Source: Pyrenophora tritici-repentis
Lineage: Eukaryota; Ascomycota; Dothideomycetes; Pleosporales; Pleosporaceae
Assembly (NCBI RefSeq): GCF_003171515.1
Contig: NC_089390.1
Location: 8,312,274 to 8,376,273, forward strand
Reading direction: 5' to 3'
Length of the DNA stretch: 64,000 nucleotides
Below are positions 35,779-45,316 of the stretch, in pieces. The position numbers were made by a program, and so were the translations under genes. Numbering within the stretch: the stretch's first letter is position 1; every line of letters starts with the position of its first letter. A model generated the notes under the pieces. The model made no database searches, was not told where the DNA came from, and saw nothing but the letters and a program-made list of their open reading frames with translations.

Positions 35779-37038
35779 ATGGACAGCACGCAGAAAGCCC
35801 CGCCTGTTCTTCCCGAATCCCAGCAGCCCTTCCAAGACGTCATGGACGATGTTGTCTTTGTGCGAACGGTAGAGAAGCCGAAGCCGAAGCGAGACAAAGT
35901 TTTGGGCCCAAAAACAGCGACGCCGACAAAGCAAGCGACACCTACTGATCTCCCGCCATATGAAAAATACTTGGGTCAGATCATTGACTTGGGTAACGAC
36001 AACGAAGACATGTCAGATACCATCCCTACACCTGCACCCACAGAAGACTCGACAAACACGCTCCCACCGCGCAAGGATGACGAAGAGTCCTCTAGTACTC
36101 ACCGTCCTGTGCTTCCCAAAGTGCCCCTCCCAGAAGACGGGCCAGGATACCTACCCGCAATGCGCCGTGTGCTCGAACAGGCTCTTGGAAAGGAAACGCT
36201 GGACCGCCTCGAGCAGTATAGTATTCAAGATGTAGAAGCTAAAGACAAATATATACGCAAGTTGGAGACGGAGATCGACATGCGCTACAAGAATTTCTTC
36301 ACGACCGAGCAACTTCAAAAGGAAAAGATGGATATGTTAAAGGCACGCGCAAAAGGAGGAGATGAGGTCACTAGGACAGAGAGGGAATTGCTACGATTGG
36401 AAATCGAGGGGCTCAAGGGTGAGCTAGAGAACAAGGAGAGTAGCACACGTGTTCTTCGTGATGAGATTGATACTTTGAAAGCCGGGTACTTGGAAAGGGA
36501 GAAGGAGCTGAAGGCGATGGAGCTGAAGCTGTACATGGAGCTGGAGAAGACGAAGACGACGAAGTTGGAGCTAGAGAAGGTGTTGGAGGAGAAGAATGTG
36601 ACGAAATCGGAGCTGGAGGAGAACAAGGCGAGAGATTTAGAGTTGGAGAAGGCTCTAGGGCAGGAAAAGAAGAAGGCGAGGGAGCTGGAGCTGGAGCTGG
36701 AGCTGGGACTGGGACTGGGACTGGAACTGGAGAAGAAGAAGAAGAAGAAGAAGAAGAAGGCGATGGATGCGGATACTAAACCCCGAGATAAGCGGTATGA
36801 GAAGCTGCAGAAGAAGCTAGGAAAGCGCAAGCTGGTCAATATTGTGTTGAGGGAGGAGATTGCGGCACAGAAGAACAAGGTCGGCGAGCTGGAGAAGGCC
36901 TTGGAAGACGTGTCCGTCAAAGACAAACGTATCCAGTCGCTCCGTTCGACGGTTAATCGGCTTGAAAAAGTTCTCTACGAACGCAACCGGACGACTAAAC
37001 CCCGCAAGGGTGAGACGAAGACACAGGCTAGCAAGTAA
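35779..37038 (+). CDS. Coiled-coil protein with low-complexity expansions, unknown function
   Basis: Intronless frame of 419 aa starting MDSTQKAPPVLPESQQPFQD. The first 115 residues are Pro/Thr/Asp-rich and disordered. Residues about 130-410 form a nearly continuous coiled coil (Glu/Lys/Leu-rich; heptads such as EKELKAMELKLYMELEKTKT). Within it the codons degenerate into short repeats: a run of alternating Glu-Leu then Gly-Leu followed by nine Lys, encoded by simple GAG CTG, GGA CTG and AAG repeats at about 36675-36760. I recognise no family. The gene is isolated by MITE-like elements on both sides (copies D and E upstream, F downstream), and its coiled-coil codons look repeat-expanded. It is likely lineage-specific; calling it a real protein is moderately secure because the frame is long and starts cleanly. 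Confidence 0.6.
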   Translation: MDSTQKAPPVLPESQQPFQDVMDDVVFVRTVEKPKPKRDKVLGPKTATPTKQATPTDLPPYEKYLGQIIDLGNDNEDMSDTIPTPAPTEDSTNTLPPRKDDEESSSTHRPVLPKVPLPEDGPGYLPAMRRVLEQALGKETLDRLEQYSIQDVEAKDKYIRKLETEIDMRYKNFFTTEQLQKEKMDMLKARAKGGDEVTRTERELLRLEIEGLKGELENKESSTRVLRDEIDTLKAGYLEREKELKAMELKLYMELEKTKTTKLELEKVLEEKNVTKSELEENKARDLELEKALGQEKKKARELELELELGLGLGLELEKKKKKKKKKAMDADTKPRDKRYEKLQKKLGKRKLVNIVLREEIAAQKNKVGELEKALEDVSVKDKRIQSLRSTVNRLEKVLYERNRTTKPRKGETKTQASK

Positions 37039-37504
37039 GCATGTATGTATTCAGCATGAATTACCATAGTGCTCATGTCCGGAGGTCGAATCAAAGCTTG
37101 TTAATATGGCCTCTTCTCCTCACTTTGACATGCTAACGATGACCTTGCGGTCCACCCGGGTGTCATAAAATACTGGACATACCAGTGTAAAAAAGACACT
37201 GTAGTCACCATACACGCCTATTGGGTGCATGTAAAAAAGCCACTGTGGTCACCAAACACGACTATCAGGTGCTTACCCACAATGCGTATTTGGCGACTAC
37301 AGACACTAGTATGTCAAGTATTGTATGACGCCCAGGTGCTCGGGTCACGGACGTTGCCGTAGCATAGTTAGTTACGTCATTTGGACGCTGAAACTCTGGA
37401 ACGTCCAACGCGCTATGCAGAGCAACAAAACCCCAACCATGCCCTTGTAGACTGTTCTGAAGACCAACACCATCTACTGCCATCGCTCAGCCCCATTACT
37501 AGTC
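37039..37504. other. Intergenic: coiled-coil gene / DGAT2, MITE copy F
   Basis: Holds composite element F (37153-37338) and the leader of the DGAT2 gene. Confidence 0.7.
37153..37338. mobile_element. MITE-like composite element, copy F
   Basis: 186 bp, longer than its relatives. It has intact ends (CACCCGGGTGTCATAAAATA at left; the near inverse at 37312-37338), but the interior carries two tandem, opposite-strand copies of the core (GTAAAAAAGACACTGTAGTC then GTAAAAAAGCCACTGTGGTC) followed by a fragment in the forward orientation (TGGCGACTACAG ... CACTAGTATG). Confidence 0.78.
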
Positions 37505-39093
37505 ATGTCGCTGAATCCCGAGCCGTCCATGCCTGAGGAGCGTGCGCAGCAGGACCTGCCGCCCAAGTCGTACGCCGACGCCGCCGAAAAAGGCCTTCAG
37601 CCCGACCCGGATCCACTTTCACATGTCAACGATTCGGACGACACGATGGAGCACAGTGCAAGAAAAGTCAAGGGGCAGATTGGCGAGGTAAAGATCAATG
37701 GCCTTGAGCTAGGCTCGAATGAGGACGACATCTCGCACGAAGGCATTGGTCAGGACGGGTCGCCCAAGAGCCCAACAGCAAAAGGCCATCGTCGCGTGTC
37801 ATCGCGCAGCTCTCGTGCATCTTCCAGCCATAAACACGGCGAAAAGATGGAGAATGGCGTCTATGAGAAGCATCCAACTGAAAAGGGCAGTGGCCATGCA
37901 CTGACGAGTGTGAAGCCGCAGCAGGAGCAAGAAATGGCAGAGGCCGATCGAAGAACCGACCTCAAGCGCAGAAACTCCGAGTTGACAACAGGACGGCAGG
38001 CTGGCGCAGGATGGGCTCAGAGCAAGTGAGTACTAAGACAAATGCCGCCCTCTGTGCAATAGATGCTAACGAGGCCAGAATACGTTTTGCTCCCATGAAC
38101 GTGCCCCTCCAGCGCCGCCTCCAGACCCTCGCCGTCCTCATGCACACGCTGAGTATCGTTGGAAGTCTTGCCATCTTCTTCTTTCTCTGCAGCATTCCCT
38201 TGCTCTGGCCCATTCTCCTTCCTTACACCATCTACGTCCTCTTCTCCAACGCCGGCACCTCGGGCGAGCTCTCTTTCCGTAGCGATCGCATGCGACGACT
38301 ACCCGTCTGGTCGCTCTTCGCATCATACTTCCCCGCCCGTCTCCACCGCTCACAGGAGCTGGAACCAACGAGAAAGTACATATTTGGCTACCATCCGCAC
38401 GGCATCATATCCCATGGTGCCTTTGCTGCCTTTGCGACGGAAGCCTTGGGGTTTGCCCAACTCTTCCCAGGCATCACAAACGCTTTGCTTACCCTTGACT
38501 CAAACTTCCGCTACCCCATCTACCGCGAATATGCTCTCCGTCTAGGCATGGCCTCTGTGTCTCGCGAGTCTTGTGAGAACATACTTTCCAAAGGTGGCCC
38601 TAACAACGAAGGCATGGGACGCGCCATTACCATTGTTGTAGGCGGCGCTGCCGAGTCTCTGGACGCACGTCCTGGCTCCATCAAACTGGTCCTCCGTCGC
38701 CGCAAAGGCTTTGTCAAGATGGCTATCCGCACAGGTGCCGATCTCGTCCCCGTTCTTTCGTTTGGCGAAAACGACATCTACGATCAGCTTGACACCGAGT
38801 CACATCCTTATATTCACAAGTTCCAAATGCTTGTCAAGAAGTTTATGGGCTTCACCATCCCTATATTCCACGCCCGTGGCATCTTCAACTACGACGTCGG
38901 CATGATGCCTTATCGCCGGCCTATCAATATCGTGGTCGGCCGCCCAATCAGGATAGTACAGGACAAGCACCCGGACAACGAATACATCAACGAGGTACAC
39001 CAGCAGTATGTGGATGAGCTCATGCGTATATGGAACGAGCACAAGGACAGATTTGCCAAACACAGGACTGGTGAGCTGGAGATTGTCGAGTAG
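37505..39093 (+). CDS. dga1: Diacylglycerol O-acyltransferase, DGAT2/DGA1 family
   Basis: Final enzyme of triacylglycerol synthesis at the ER/lipid droplet, using acyl-CoA and diacylglycerol. Two exons, 37505-38025 and 38079-39093, around a 53-nt intron, 511 aa. The catalytic domain begins after KIRFAPMNVPLQRRLQTLAV with two adjacent membrane segments (LSIVGSLAIFFFLCSIPLLW, PILLPYTIYVLF), then the family signature YHPHGIISHGAFAAF (HPHG at about 279-282), SNFRYPIYREYALRLGMASV, GGAAESLDARPGSIKLVLR, KGFVKMAIRTGADLVPVLSF and RPINIVVGRPI. Residues 1 to about 175 form a polar, probably disordered extension (MSLNPEPSMPEERAQQDLPP...) longer than in the yeast enzyme; related fungal DGAT2s also have extensions. 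Immediately downstream of MITE copy F. Confidence 0.92.
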
Positions 39094-39421
39094 ACTACGA
39101 AAGACTGTATGACTGAGAGGCCTAATTTCATTGTATTATGATTGTATCCTGTTATTGCTTTTCAGTTTGCTGATGGAATCGGTATTGGCATAATGTGGGG
39201 GAAAGGAGAGATGTAAGACTGGTGGCATAGCAAAGTCCAACGATTAGCAAGTAGAGTCGATCACGCAAACAATCAGAAAAACTGCGCAAACATGATTGAC
39301 CACGTTGATTGTGTGCATGCCGATGAAAGGGGTACCTATAACCTCGGTGTGGTCGCAATGTCTCATTAGACGGTATTTGTAGTGATTCACTACACTACAA
39401 TATAGGGTCCAGGATAGCACC
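39094..39421. other. Convergent 3' spacer DGAT2 / NF-X1 protein
   Basis: About 330 bp with two 3' ends; nothing else seen. Confidence 0.6.
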
Positions 39422-42400
39422 CTACTTATCATCATCATCGAGATCTGCCCAGCGACCAGATAAGGGCTTAGTAGTACGCGGATCTTCACCCACCGTTACA
39501 GAACCTTTCCCAGTTCCAACACCAGAAGCCTCGGCCGAGGTTGAGGCTACTGTGTTGGAACCCTCAGACATACCTCTAGCCGTACCTTCATCTTCACTCG
39601 CAACACCACTATTTGCGCCGCTAACCCGTTCTCTCTCCTCTGCTTGCTCCTCAGCAGCCTCCCAATCTTCAGCAACCTCAACAAGCTCTTCCTTTTGCTT
39701 CTTTTTCTTCATGCTACTCAGACTAAGGACGGCGAAACCACCTTTGTTTCCAAACGACGTACCCTTTCGAACCTGGCGCAGGGGAACGCCTTTGGAGGCT
39801 GCAACTTGGCTCCAGCCAGACCCGGGTCCGGCATCTGATTCTTTACGGAGGATGTTGAGCGAAGAATCGAGGCGTGCAAGTTGGATATTGCCAATGGATT
39901 GGGCGGTGAAGGCTTGGGACAGTGGGACCTGGATGGATTCGAGCATGGTTTGCATGTCACGCTCTGGGATGCTGAGACGTGCTGCTAGGGGTGGCTTTAG
40001 GGCTACGGCGTCGCCGGGGAGAAAAGTGATTTCCAATTCGCATCGAAACGCAGTCGTTGCTAGCACGCTTTTGACGATTGGGTTGAGCTCCTCAATGGTA
40101 AGTGCAAACCGTGGATTGGGCATGAGAAATGAATTGTAGGGATCCGCATTCACGTTGTTAGGCTTGGGACGCAATGTAGAGGCCGACGAAGAGGCTACCG
40201 GGGCAGGAGCAGGAGCAAGGCGCTGTTGTACTTGACGAGTTCTGGCACACTCTGCGAGTGTCCGCATCGGCGCCATGACAAACTTTGGTGTCTTGAAGAT
40301 GGCCACGTGTCGATGCGGCTCGGGATCCATGCTCTCCGAGTCCATGCCGAAATCTTCAGCGAGTGAATGAATAAAAGCACGTTGGTTGCGAGGCATAGGC
40401 TTAAAGCGAAGCCGCTTCTCGTCTGAGTCAGCAGCAAATAAGCGAAGTCGCTTCTCCTGCGTAGCTGCCCATGTAGAATTCTGCTGATACATGTTCAGTG
40501 TAGCGTCCGAGTACGGGATGTGGTCGTTCTGATGCTCCGGATCTACGTTGAGAGCGAGTGCTAGGACACGGTTGCGCTCTAGGCGAGCACACTCTTCGTC
40601 GCACTTGAGTACCTTTTTCAGATTTCCATTTCCATTGCGCGAAGCATTGCATTTGGCCTCCTGCTTGATTCGTTGGCATTCACAGGTGACAAAGATCTTG
40701 TGCGAACATGGCTTTTCCTCTTTGCATGGCCGAGGGAAGTGACAGGGATCCAAGCATGCATGGCCACATATACTGAGCTCTTTTCCGCATGCCTGCGTGC
40801 ATGGTTCTTCGCACTCCCCAGGCCGGTGACATTGTTTTTGGCACTTGTGGGTCCCGCACTTGAGAGTACGCCCACAGACTTGACCACATCGAACTTCATT
40901 TAGCCAGCATGGCTGGTTCTTGAGGACACTCTTGCCGCATAGACACGGCTTGGTTGTCAAGAAGGCACACTTGGGACATGGCTGGTCGTCTCCGTGACAA
41001 CTGTGGTCTAATTGAGGATGACCGCAATCCTTGGGTCGCTCACATTTGAACCGGCATGGTGGTGGCTTGGTACCACAGGGAAGCGGAGGCTGCAGAACAG
41101 TTCTTCCGCAGTGACAACTAAGCTCGTCAAATATGGCGTCGCGACATGTGCCACAGGGGCCTTTATGACATAGTTCCTGGCAGCGATGCTCGGGATTACC
41201 GCATTTCAGTTGGCGACCACAGCTACGGGTACAAATATGCTCGGCTTCAAAGTTCTCACGAGACTGGCGGGCGATGGAGTCTAGCGGTCTGGGTTTGCGA
41301 CGGTTGGATGCCCGCTCGGCAGCCTTCTTCTCTCCGGCGCAGCAGCGTTCGCCACACTCGTGTCGCCCGCAATTGAGTGAGACACGGCAAATGCGCATAC
41401 ACTGGGGAGCTTCCTCGGTACCCTGATGGCAGATAGTCTTGGACGATGTACGACCGCACCTGCATGAGATGTCGACTTGCCTCAGGCAAGGTGGGCAATC
41501 GCCCTGATGGCAGAGCTGATTGCACTGGTGACAACACGCAAGTATTTGTCCACAAGGCTTGTCACAGTTCGGGATCGGGTCTTGGCAAGAAACTCGGGGG
41601 ACGATGGACATGTCAGCCAGAGCAGTCTTGCCACAGGGGCAGCGCGTGACTACATCTGGAGAGCGCGGACAGTGTGGAGCTTCCCTATCTTGTGCGTGAC
41701 AGTCCAATTCGCAGGTATGCTTGCCGCAGTCGAATAAACGACCGCATTCGTTAGGGCACTGGAACGAGCCAATCCAATTCTCGACCGCGGCGCTGCCATC
41801 GGCCGCTACATGGGATTGACTGCTCCGCTTTTCTTCTGCTCGATCGTGGCATAGAATGTCCTTTTGGATCTGGCCACAGTAACAACGTGCAGGCACGCGA
41901 ACCTCACACGGCCCGCAAGGGCCATTGTGACATGGTCGCTCACATGCATGTTCTCCACAAGACATCAATGCTCCGCACACTTGCCCGCAACTCCACCCAT
42001 TTTGATAGTCGGTGTCGACACAACGTCGAGTCACTGATCTCTGGCGGCAAAAGCAGTACTGTGTAGGCCCCATCAAACCACAGGGCGGGCAAGGACCGGC
42101 ATGGCAGGTGGAGCCACAAGGGTGCGGGCAGGGCTTGGGAAGCAGCCGCGGGCGAGAACAAGTCTGGCCACAAGAGAAGGGTGGTAAGCCAGGCGTTGAT
42201 CGTGGTTCCAGCTCTTTCTCACACCAGCAGTGGAAATTCTTGGGTAAAACTTGTTTGGGTAGATTGCATCCCGGACAACGCCATTGTCTAGGAGGGGGCA
42301 ATTCTCCGTCCTGAGCCTGCTGTCGTGCCGCTGCTGAGCCCTCGTTTGTGGACCACTTTTTGATGCACCCCAGATGGAAGACAGTCCAGCATGTTCTGCA

Positions 42401-43051
42401 CGACCAAACACCCCTCGAGCGTCTTGTAACTTCTTCGGTGCAGATGGCGCACTCGTAGTGGCCATTGTCGATATCCTCGTGTGTTCTGGTGGCGATGTCG
42501 GGCGCGGTCGATTTGGGGGCCTGGGGTTGCTTCTGGCGTGGCGGGCGTGATTTGCGAGGGGCGATGGGTTGGCCAGGCTGAAAGGAGGGTGCGTCTGCAT
42601 GCAAACCTTGGGGCACTTCAGAGATTTGTGACGCAGCGTCGTCGCCTTCAGTCGTTAGCTGTCCGCCAAACTGACGGCCACCAGCTGCCATGCGCTGTGG
42701 GAACCGGTCCGGGCCAGGCCTTGGTCTTCCACCTCGTCCTCCCCCGCGTCCCCCCCTCCCGCTTTGATGCGCAGCTTGCTGTACAGATGTAGGCACTAGC
42801 TCCAAAGTGGCGGCATTGTGAACCTGTCCCCGGCCCCTTCCTCTGCCACCTCGTGTGCCGGCCCCTCTATGAGCTTGGTTCCCTGTCTGTGGTTGTAGTT
42901 GCGGTTGTTGTCCTGCTTGCGTCTGCCCTTGCTGTTCTTGCTGCTCCGATTGGGGGTTTGTATTCCGACTGCGCGGGTTTCGCCGCCTTCGCGATGTTCT
43001 CGAAGCATGTGCCGCTGGCCCTGGTGCTGCCTCCACTGTTGCCGTCGACAT
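39422..43051 (-). CDS. fap1: NF-X1-type zinc finger protein (FAP1/NFX1) with RING-like and R3H domains
   Basis: Homologue of human NFX1 and yeast FAP1, RNA/DNA-binding proteins with a RING-like finger; FAP1 binds Fpr1 and affects rapamycin response. Single exon of 1209 aa. The start is 43051 (MSTATVEAAPGPAAHAS), the first ATG of the frame; upstream codons are a Leu run from a CTT repeat in the leader. Residues 1-190 are Arg/Gly/Gln-rich. The RING/PHD-like finger is at about 199-260 (CAICTEEV, CWTVFHLGCIKKW). At least nine NF-X1 Cys-rich repeats follow (for example CGQTCSRP, CGSTCHAGPCPPC, CERPCHNGPCGPC, CQELCHKGPCGTC). The R3H domain lies at about 875-945 (RNQRAFIHSLAEDFGMDSES). The protein ends ADLDDDDK. 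Confidence 0.92.
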   Translation of the reverse strand: MSTATVEAAPGPAAHASRTSRRRRNPRSRNTNPQSEQQEQQGQTQAGQQPQLQPQTGNQAHRGAGTRGGRGRGRGQVHNAATLELVPTSVQQAAHQSGRGGRGGGRGGRPRPGPDRFPQRMAAGGRQFGGQLTTEGDDAASQISEVPQGLHADAPSFQPGQPIAPRKSRPPRQKQPQAPKSTAPDIATRTHEDIDNGHYECAICTEEVTRRSRGVWSCRTCWTVFHLGCIKKWSTNEGSAAARQQAQDGELPPPRQWRCPGCNLPKQVLPKNFHCWCEKELEPRSTPGLPPFSCGQTCSRPRLLPKPCPHPCGSTCHAGPCPPCGLMGPTQYCFCRQRSVTRRCVDTDYQNGWSCGQVCGALMSCGEHACERPCHNGPCGPCEVRVPARCYCGQIQKDILCHDRAEEKRSSQSHVAADGSAAVENWIGSFQCPNECGRLFDCGKHTCELDCHAQDREAPHCPRSPDVVTRCPCGKTALADMSIVPRVSCQDPIPNCDKPCGQILACCHQCNQLCHQGDCPPCLRQVDISCRCGRTSSKTICHQGTEEAPQCMRICRVSLNCGRHECGERCCAGEKKAAERASNRRKPRPLDSIARQSRENFEAEHICTRSCGRQLKCGNPEHRCQELCHKGPCGTCRDAIFDELSCHCGRTVLQPPLPCGTKPPPCRFKCERPKDCGHPQLDHSCHGDDQPCPKCAFLTTKPCLCGKSVLKNQPCWLNEVRCGQVCGRTLKCGTHKCQKQCHRPGECEEPCTQACGKELSICGHACLDPCHFPRPCKEEKPCSHKIFVTCECQRIKQEAKCNASRNGNGNLKKVLKCDEECARLERNRVLALALNVDPEHQNDHIPYSDATLNMYQQNSTWAATQEKRLRLFAADSDEKRLRFKPMPRNQRAFIHSLAEDFGMDSESMDPEPHRHVAIFKTPKFVMAPMRTLAECARTRQVQQRLAPAPAPVASSSASTLRPKPNNVNADPYNSFLMPNPRFALTIEELNPIVKSVLATTAFRCELEITFLPGDAVALKPPLAARLSIPERDMQTMLESIQVPLSQAFTAQSIGNIQLARLDSSLNILRKESDAGPGSGWSQVAASKGVPLRQVRKGTSFGNKGGFAVLSLSSMKKKKQKEELVEVAEDWEAAEEQAEERERVSGANSGVASEDEGTARGMSEGSNTVASTSAEASGVGTGKGSVTVGEDPRTTKPLSGRWADLDDDDK

Positions 43052-43092
43052 TGCGTGTGGTTGCAAGGCGGTGCTGTTGAGAGGAAGAAGAG

Positions 43093-43124
<32 letters not shown>

Positions 43125-43458
43125 AGAAGAAGAAGGACAGTATCTACAGGCTCGAGTATTTGTATGGCCTGGTCAAGTGGGAAAGAAAGAGTGTGATGAG
43201 TCAAGGGGCACTCATATTGCGTGTCAAAGTGCAGTGGCGCAGTCGGCGACTGTGGGCGACTGTGAAGGAGGTAGTGTGGAATTTACATAGTTCAATGGGG
43301 AAGCGCGTCATACCCTACGTTAACTTAGTTAGGGCCCGGCCTCATTACCTGGTAAACCCCGGTCGCGGCTTAGTTCCGGTTTTAGCCATGCACGAGCGCG
43401 TCGACGGGGTTTGAGCTTCACATACCCATCGCCCCCAAACCACTCATACAAGATAACG
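43052..43458. other. Divergent promoter region NF-X1 protein / BIG1
   Basis: Spacer of about 400 bp containing a (GAA)n microsatellite at 43081-43137; no gene seen. Confidence 0.65.
43081..43137. repeat. Purine microsatellite (GAA/GAG)n in the NF-X1 gene leader
   Basis: About 57 nt of GAA/GAG triplets; the longest uninterrupted stretch is (GAA)13 or so at the 3' side. It starts 30 bp upstream of the NF-X1 gene's ATG, where it reads (CTT)n. Confidence 0.9.
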
Positions 43459-44428
43459 ATGATGATGACGATGAAGAAGAAGACTCTCGTCAGCGCCCTC
43501 GCTCTGGCCGCGCTACCCTCGGCGCTCGCCTTCCGCAACACATCGCCCTTCTTCCTCTTCTCCACGGCCGAGTAGGCATCACAGCAGCCATTGCATGCCG
43601 ACAAGTCCAAAGCTAACAGCTACAGCCTGCTAATCCCAAACAACGACGCCGCCCTCGCCGAGTCATCAGAAGTCACGGCCGACGTGCTCAAGGCTCTTCA
43701 GCACTGTCCCACCAGCTCGTACCTGGTGGTTGAGCAAAAGGGCGTCTCCTCTGCCGACTACGAGCATGGCCGCGCCGCGCCACAGCTCAGTCGGTATATG
43801 GCTGGCAAACATGCCGAAATCAAGTCAATCGTAGCCATAGCAGATACAGTCGGTCAGGTTGATGGAGCCGCCATCGCCGACTATCTCATTGCAAACTGCG
43901 CCAAGGCCCACAGCAACGACGACACTTGGTTCAGCAGACAAGTGCATGCCGCACCCCCTACGTCCAAGGCGCTTCGCATCGAGCAGCTTCAGTCACATGG
44001 TGAGCGCAGAGAGTAGAGGATATGTAAAATTCCCGCTAACCCTGGCAGATGCCATGCTCGACGACTTCGTCATCAACCGTGCAAAGTCTCACGACTACAC
44101 TGTCATCTACCTCACCACCCCCCAGACCGAGTCGCAAGCCCACGAATCAACCAAGCAGTACACATACGACATGGACAACTCGTTCCCAGACGCCATGCAA
44201 ATGGAGCTGAAGCGCGACCTTTCTTCCCACCCCATGCGCGCAAACTCGACCGAGGGAGGCCTTTTCGAGAAGTACCAGTACTTCACCCCGGGAATCTTCA
44301 TGGCCTTTGCTGCAATCATTCCGCTTTTCCTCATCCTGCTGGTCGGTATCCGAGCCCTCACCAGCCTTGAAGTATCCTATTTTGCCTTTAGCAAGGAGAT
44401 GGGCCCAAATGCACAGAAGAAGCAATAA
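43459..44428 (+). CDS. big1: BIG1-type ER membrane protein, Ac45/VOA1 C-terminal domain
   Basis: Secretory-pathway membrane protein required in yeast for beta-1,6-glucan synthesis; its C-terminal domain is related to the V-ATPase accessory subunits Ac45/VOA1. Three exons: 43459-43571, 43626-43999 and 44049-44428, about 288 aa. The N-terminus MMMTMKKKTLVSALALAALP with cleavage near ALA|FRN is a signal peptide. The lumenal domain includes LLIPNNDAALAESSEVTADV and EVTADVLKALQHCP. A single membrane anchor lies near the end (GIFMAFAAIIPLFLILLVGI), followed by RALTSLEVSYFAFSKEMG and NAQKKQ. Of two adjacent acceptors for intron 1 (AACAG or CTACAG), CTACAG was chosen; the alternative adds two residues (YS). 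Confidence 0.85.
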
Positions 44429-44788
44429 AGGCGATTCAACACGAGTGGTTGATTGATTCAAGAGAATACAACCGAGCTCAGTATCCAACATGGCACGCTA
44501 TCCGTCTTCAAATGCAAAGCCGCTGCCAGGCACGTACATATGTCGTTATGGTGGGAATTGGTGTGTCAAAGTGTGGAATGTGGCGTTATAGTATTCAAGG
44601 ACGGCTACAAGGGTAACTTTTAGGTATTCAATGCAACATCATGATCTTGTGTAAAGACTAGAAGAGTCTTTTATTATCCGTGAAATTCAATGGTATAGTA
44701 TCCATTAACAGCTTCAATCCCCCAGGGCCGGCCCATGATGTTGTATGCTAATCACTTTTTGTAGCTTCTCTGGTCCATCCATCGCTTC
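44429..44788. other. Convergent 3' spacer BIG1 / small membrane protein
   Basis: About 360 bp with two 3' ends; no repeat or gene seen. Confidence 0.55.
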
Positions 44789-45316
44789 TCAGAACCTGGC
44801 ATGTACAGGGGGGAAGAAAAACATCATAAGCTGGAAGGCACCCGGAACCGCGCTTAACAAGCCTCGGACCAACTTGAATCCTTGCTGTGGGCCGGAGTCC
44901 ATATAGGCATCGTAGACTCCCACAGCGACGTTTCCCAATATCCAGGCCAAAAGTATAGCAAATCCCATTGCAAAAAGGAACGGAGGTGCTTGGTGGGGGT
45001 TGGTCGCCCAAGCCTCCCACGTCTTCCGTAGCCAATACCTTATCACGCTGAAAAGGCCGACGTCGTGTGGGGGCTTCATGTCGGTGCCAGTCGTCTCGCT
45101 GTTGTCTCCACCGTCGGCAGTCTCCACCACGGTAGGCGCCATACCATCAAGTAAGGCCTGGAGTTGATCGATAGTGTAGGCCTTCTCGGCCTCGAGCGTC
45201 TCCTTCTCGGCCCGCAGTCTTCTGATTGTCTCACAATTCCGATTGTGCATATCAATCAGATTCTTCTTGTCTCGGCGGAGCCGCCTGAGGGCTGCGTCCT
45301 TGTCGGCTCCGGTCAT
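44789..45316 (-). CDS. Small coiled-coil membrane protein, unknown function
   Basis: Intronless frame of 175 aa beginning at an ATG (MTGADKDAALRRLRRDKKNL). Residues about 5-50 form a charged coiled coil (RRLRAEKETLEAEKAYTID). After an acidic linker come two hydrophobic segments, FLFAMGFAILLAWILGNVAV (about 108-130) and LLSAVPGAFQLMMFFFP near the C-terminus. The second segment is rich in Phe/Met and ends PPVHARF. I do not recognise the family; many fungi have such short coiled-coil plus membrane proteins. It sits between BIG1 (convergent) and the prenyltransferase alpha subunit (divergent). Confidence 0.58.
   Translation of the reverse strand: MTGADKDAALRRLRRDKKNLIDMHNRNCETIRRLRAEKETLEAEKAYTIDQLQALLDGMAPTVVETADGGDNSETTGTDMKPPHDVGLFSVIRYWLRKTWEAWATNPHQAPPFLFAMGFAILLAWILGNVAVGVYDAYMDSGPQQGFKLVRGLLSAVPGAFQLMMFFFPPVHARF

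Noticed and set aside
36315..36926. Minus-strand Ser/Phe-rich frame opposite the coiled-coil gene
   Set aside because: The Ser and Phe runs are the complements of the GAG/AAG repeats of the plus-strand gene.
42899..43414. Plus-strand frame with a lysine run opposite the NF-X1 gene start
   Set aside because: It is the complement of the NF-X1 N-terminus plus the GAA tract; no homology cues.
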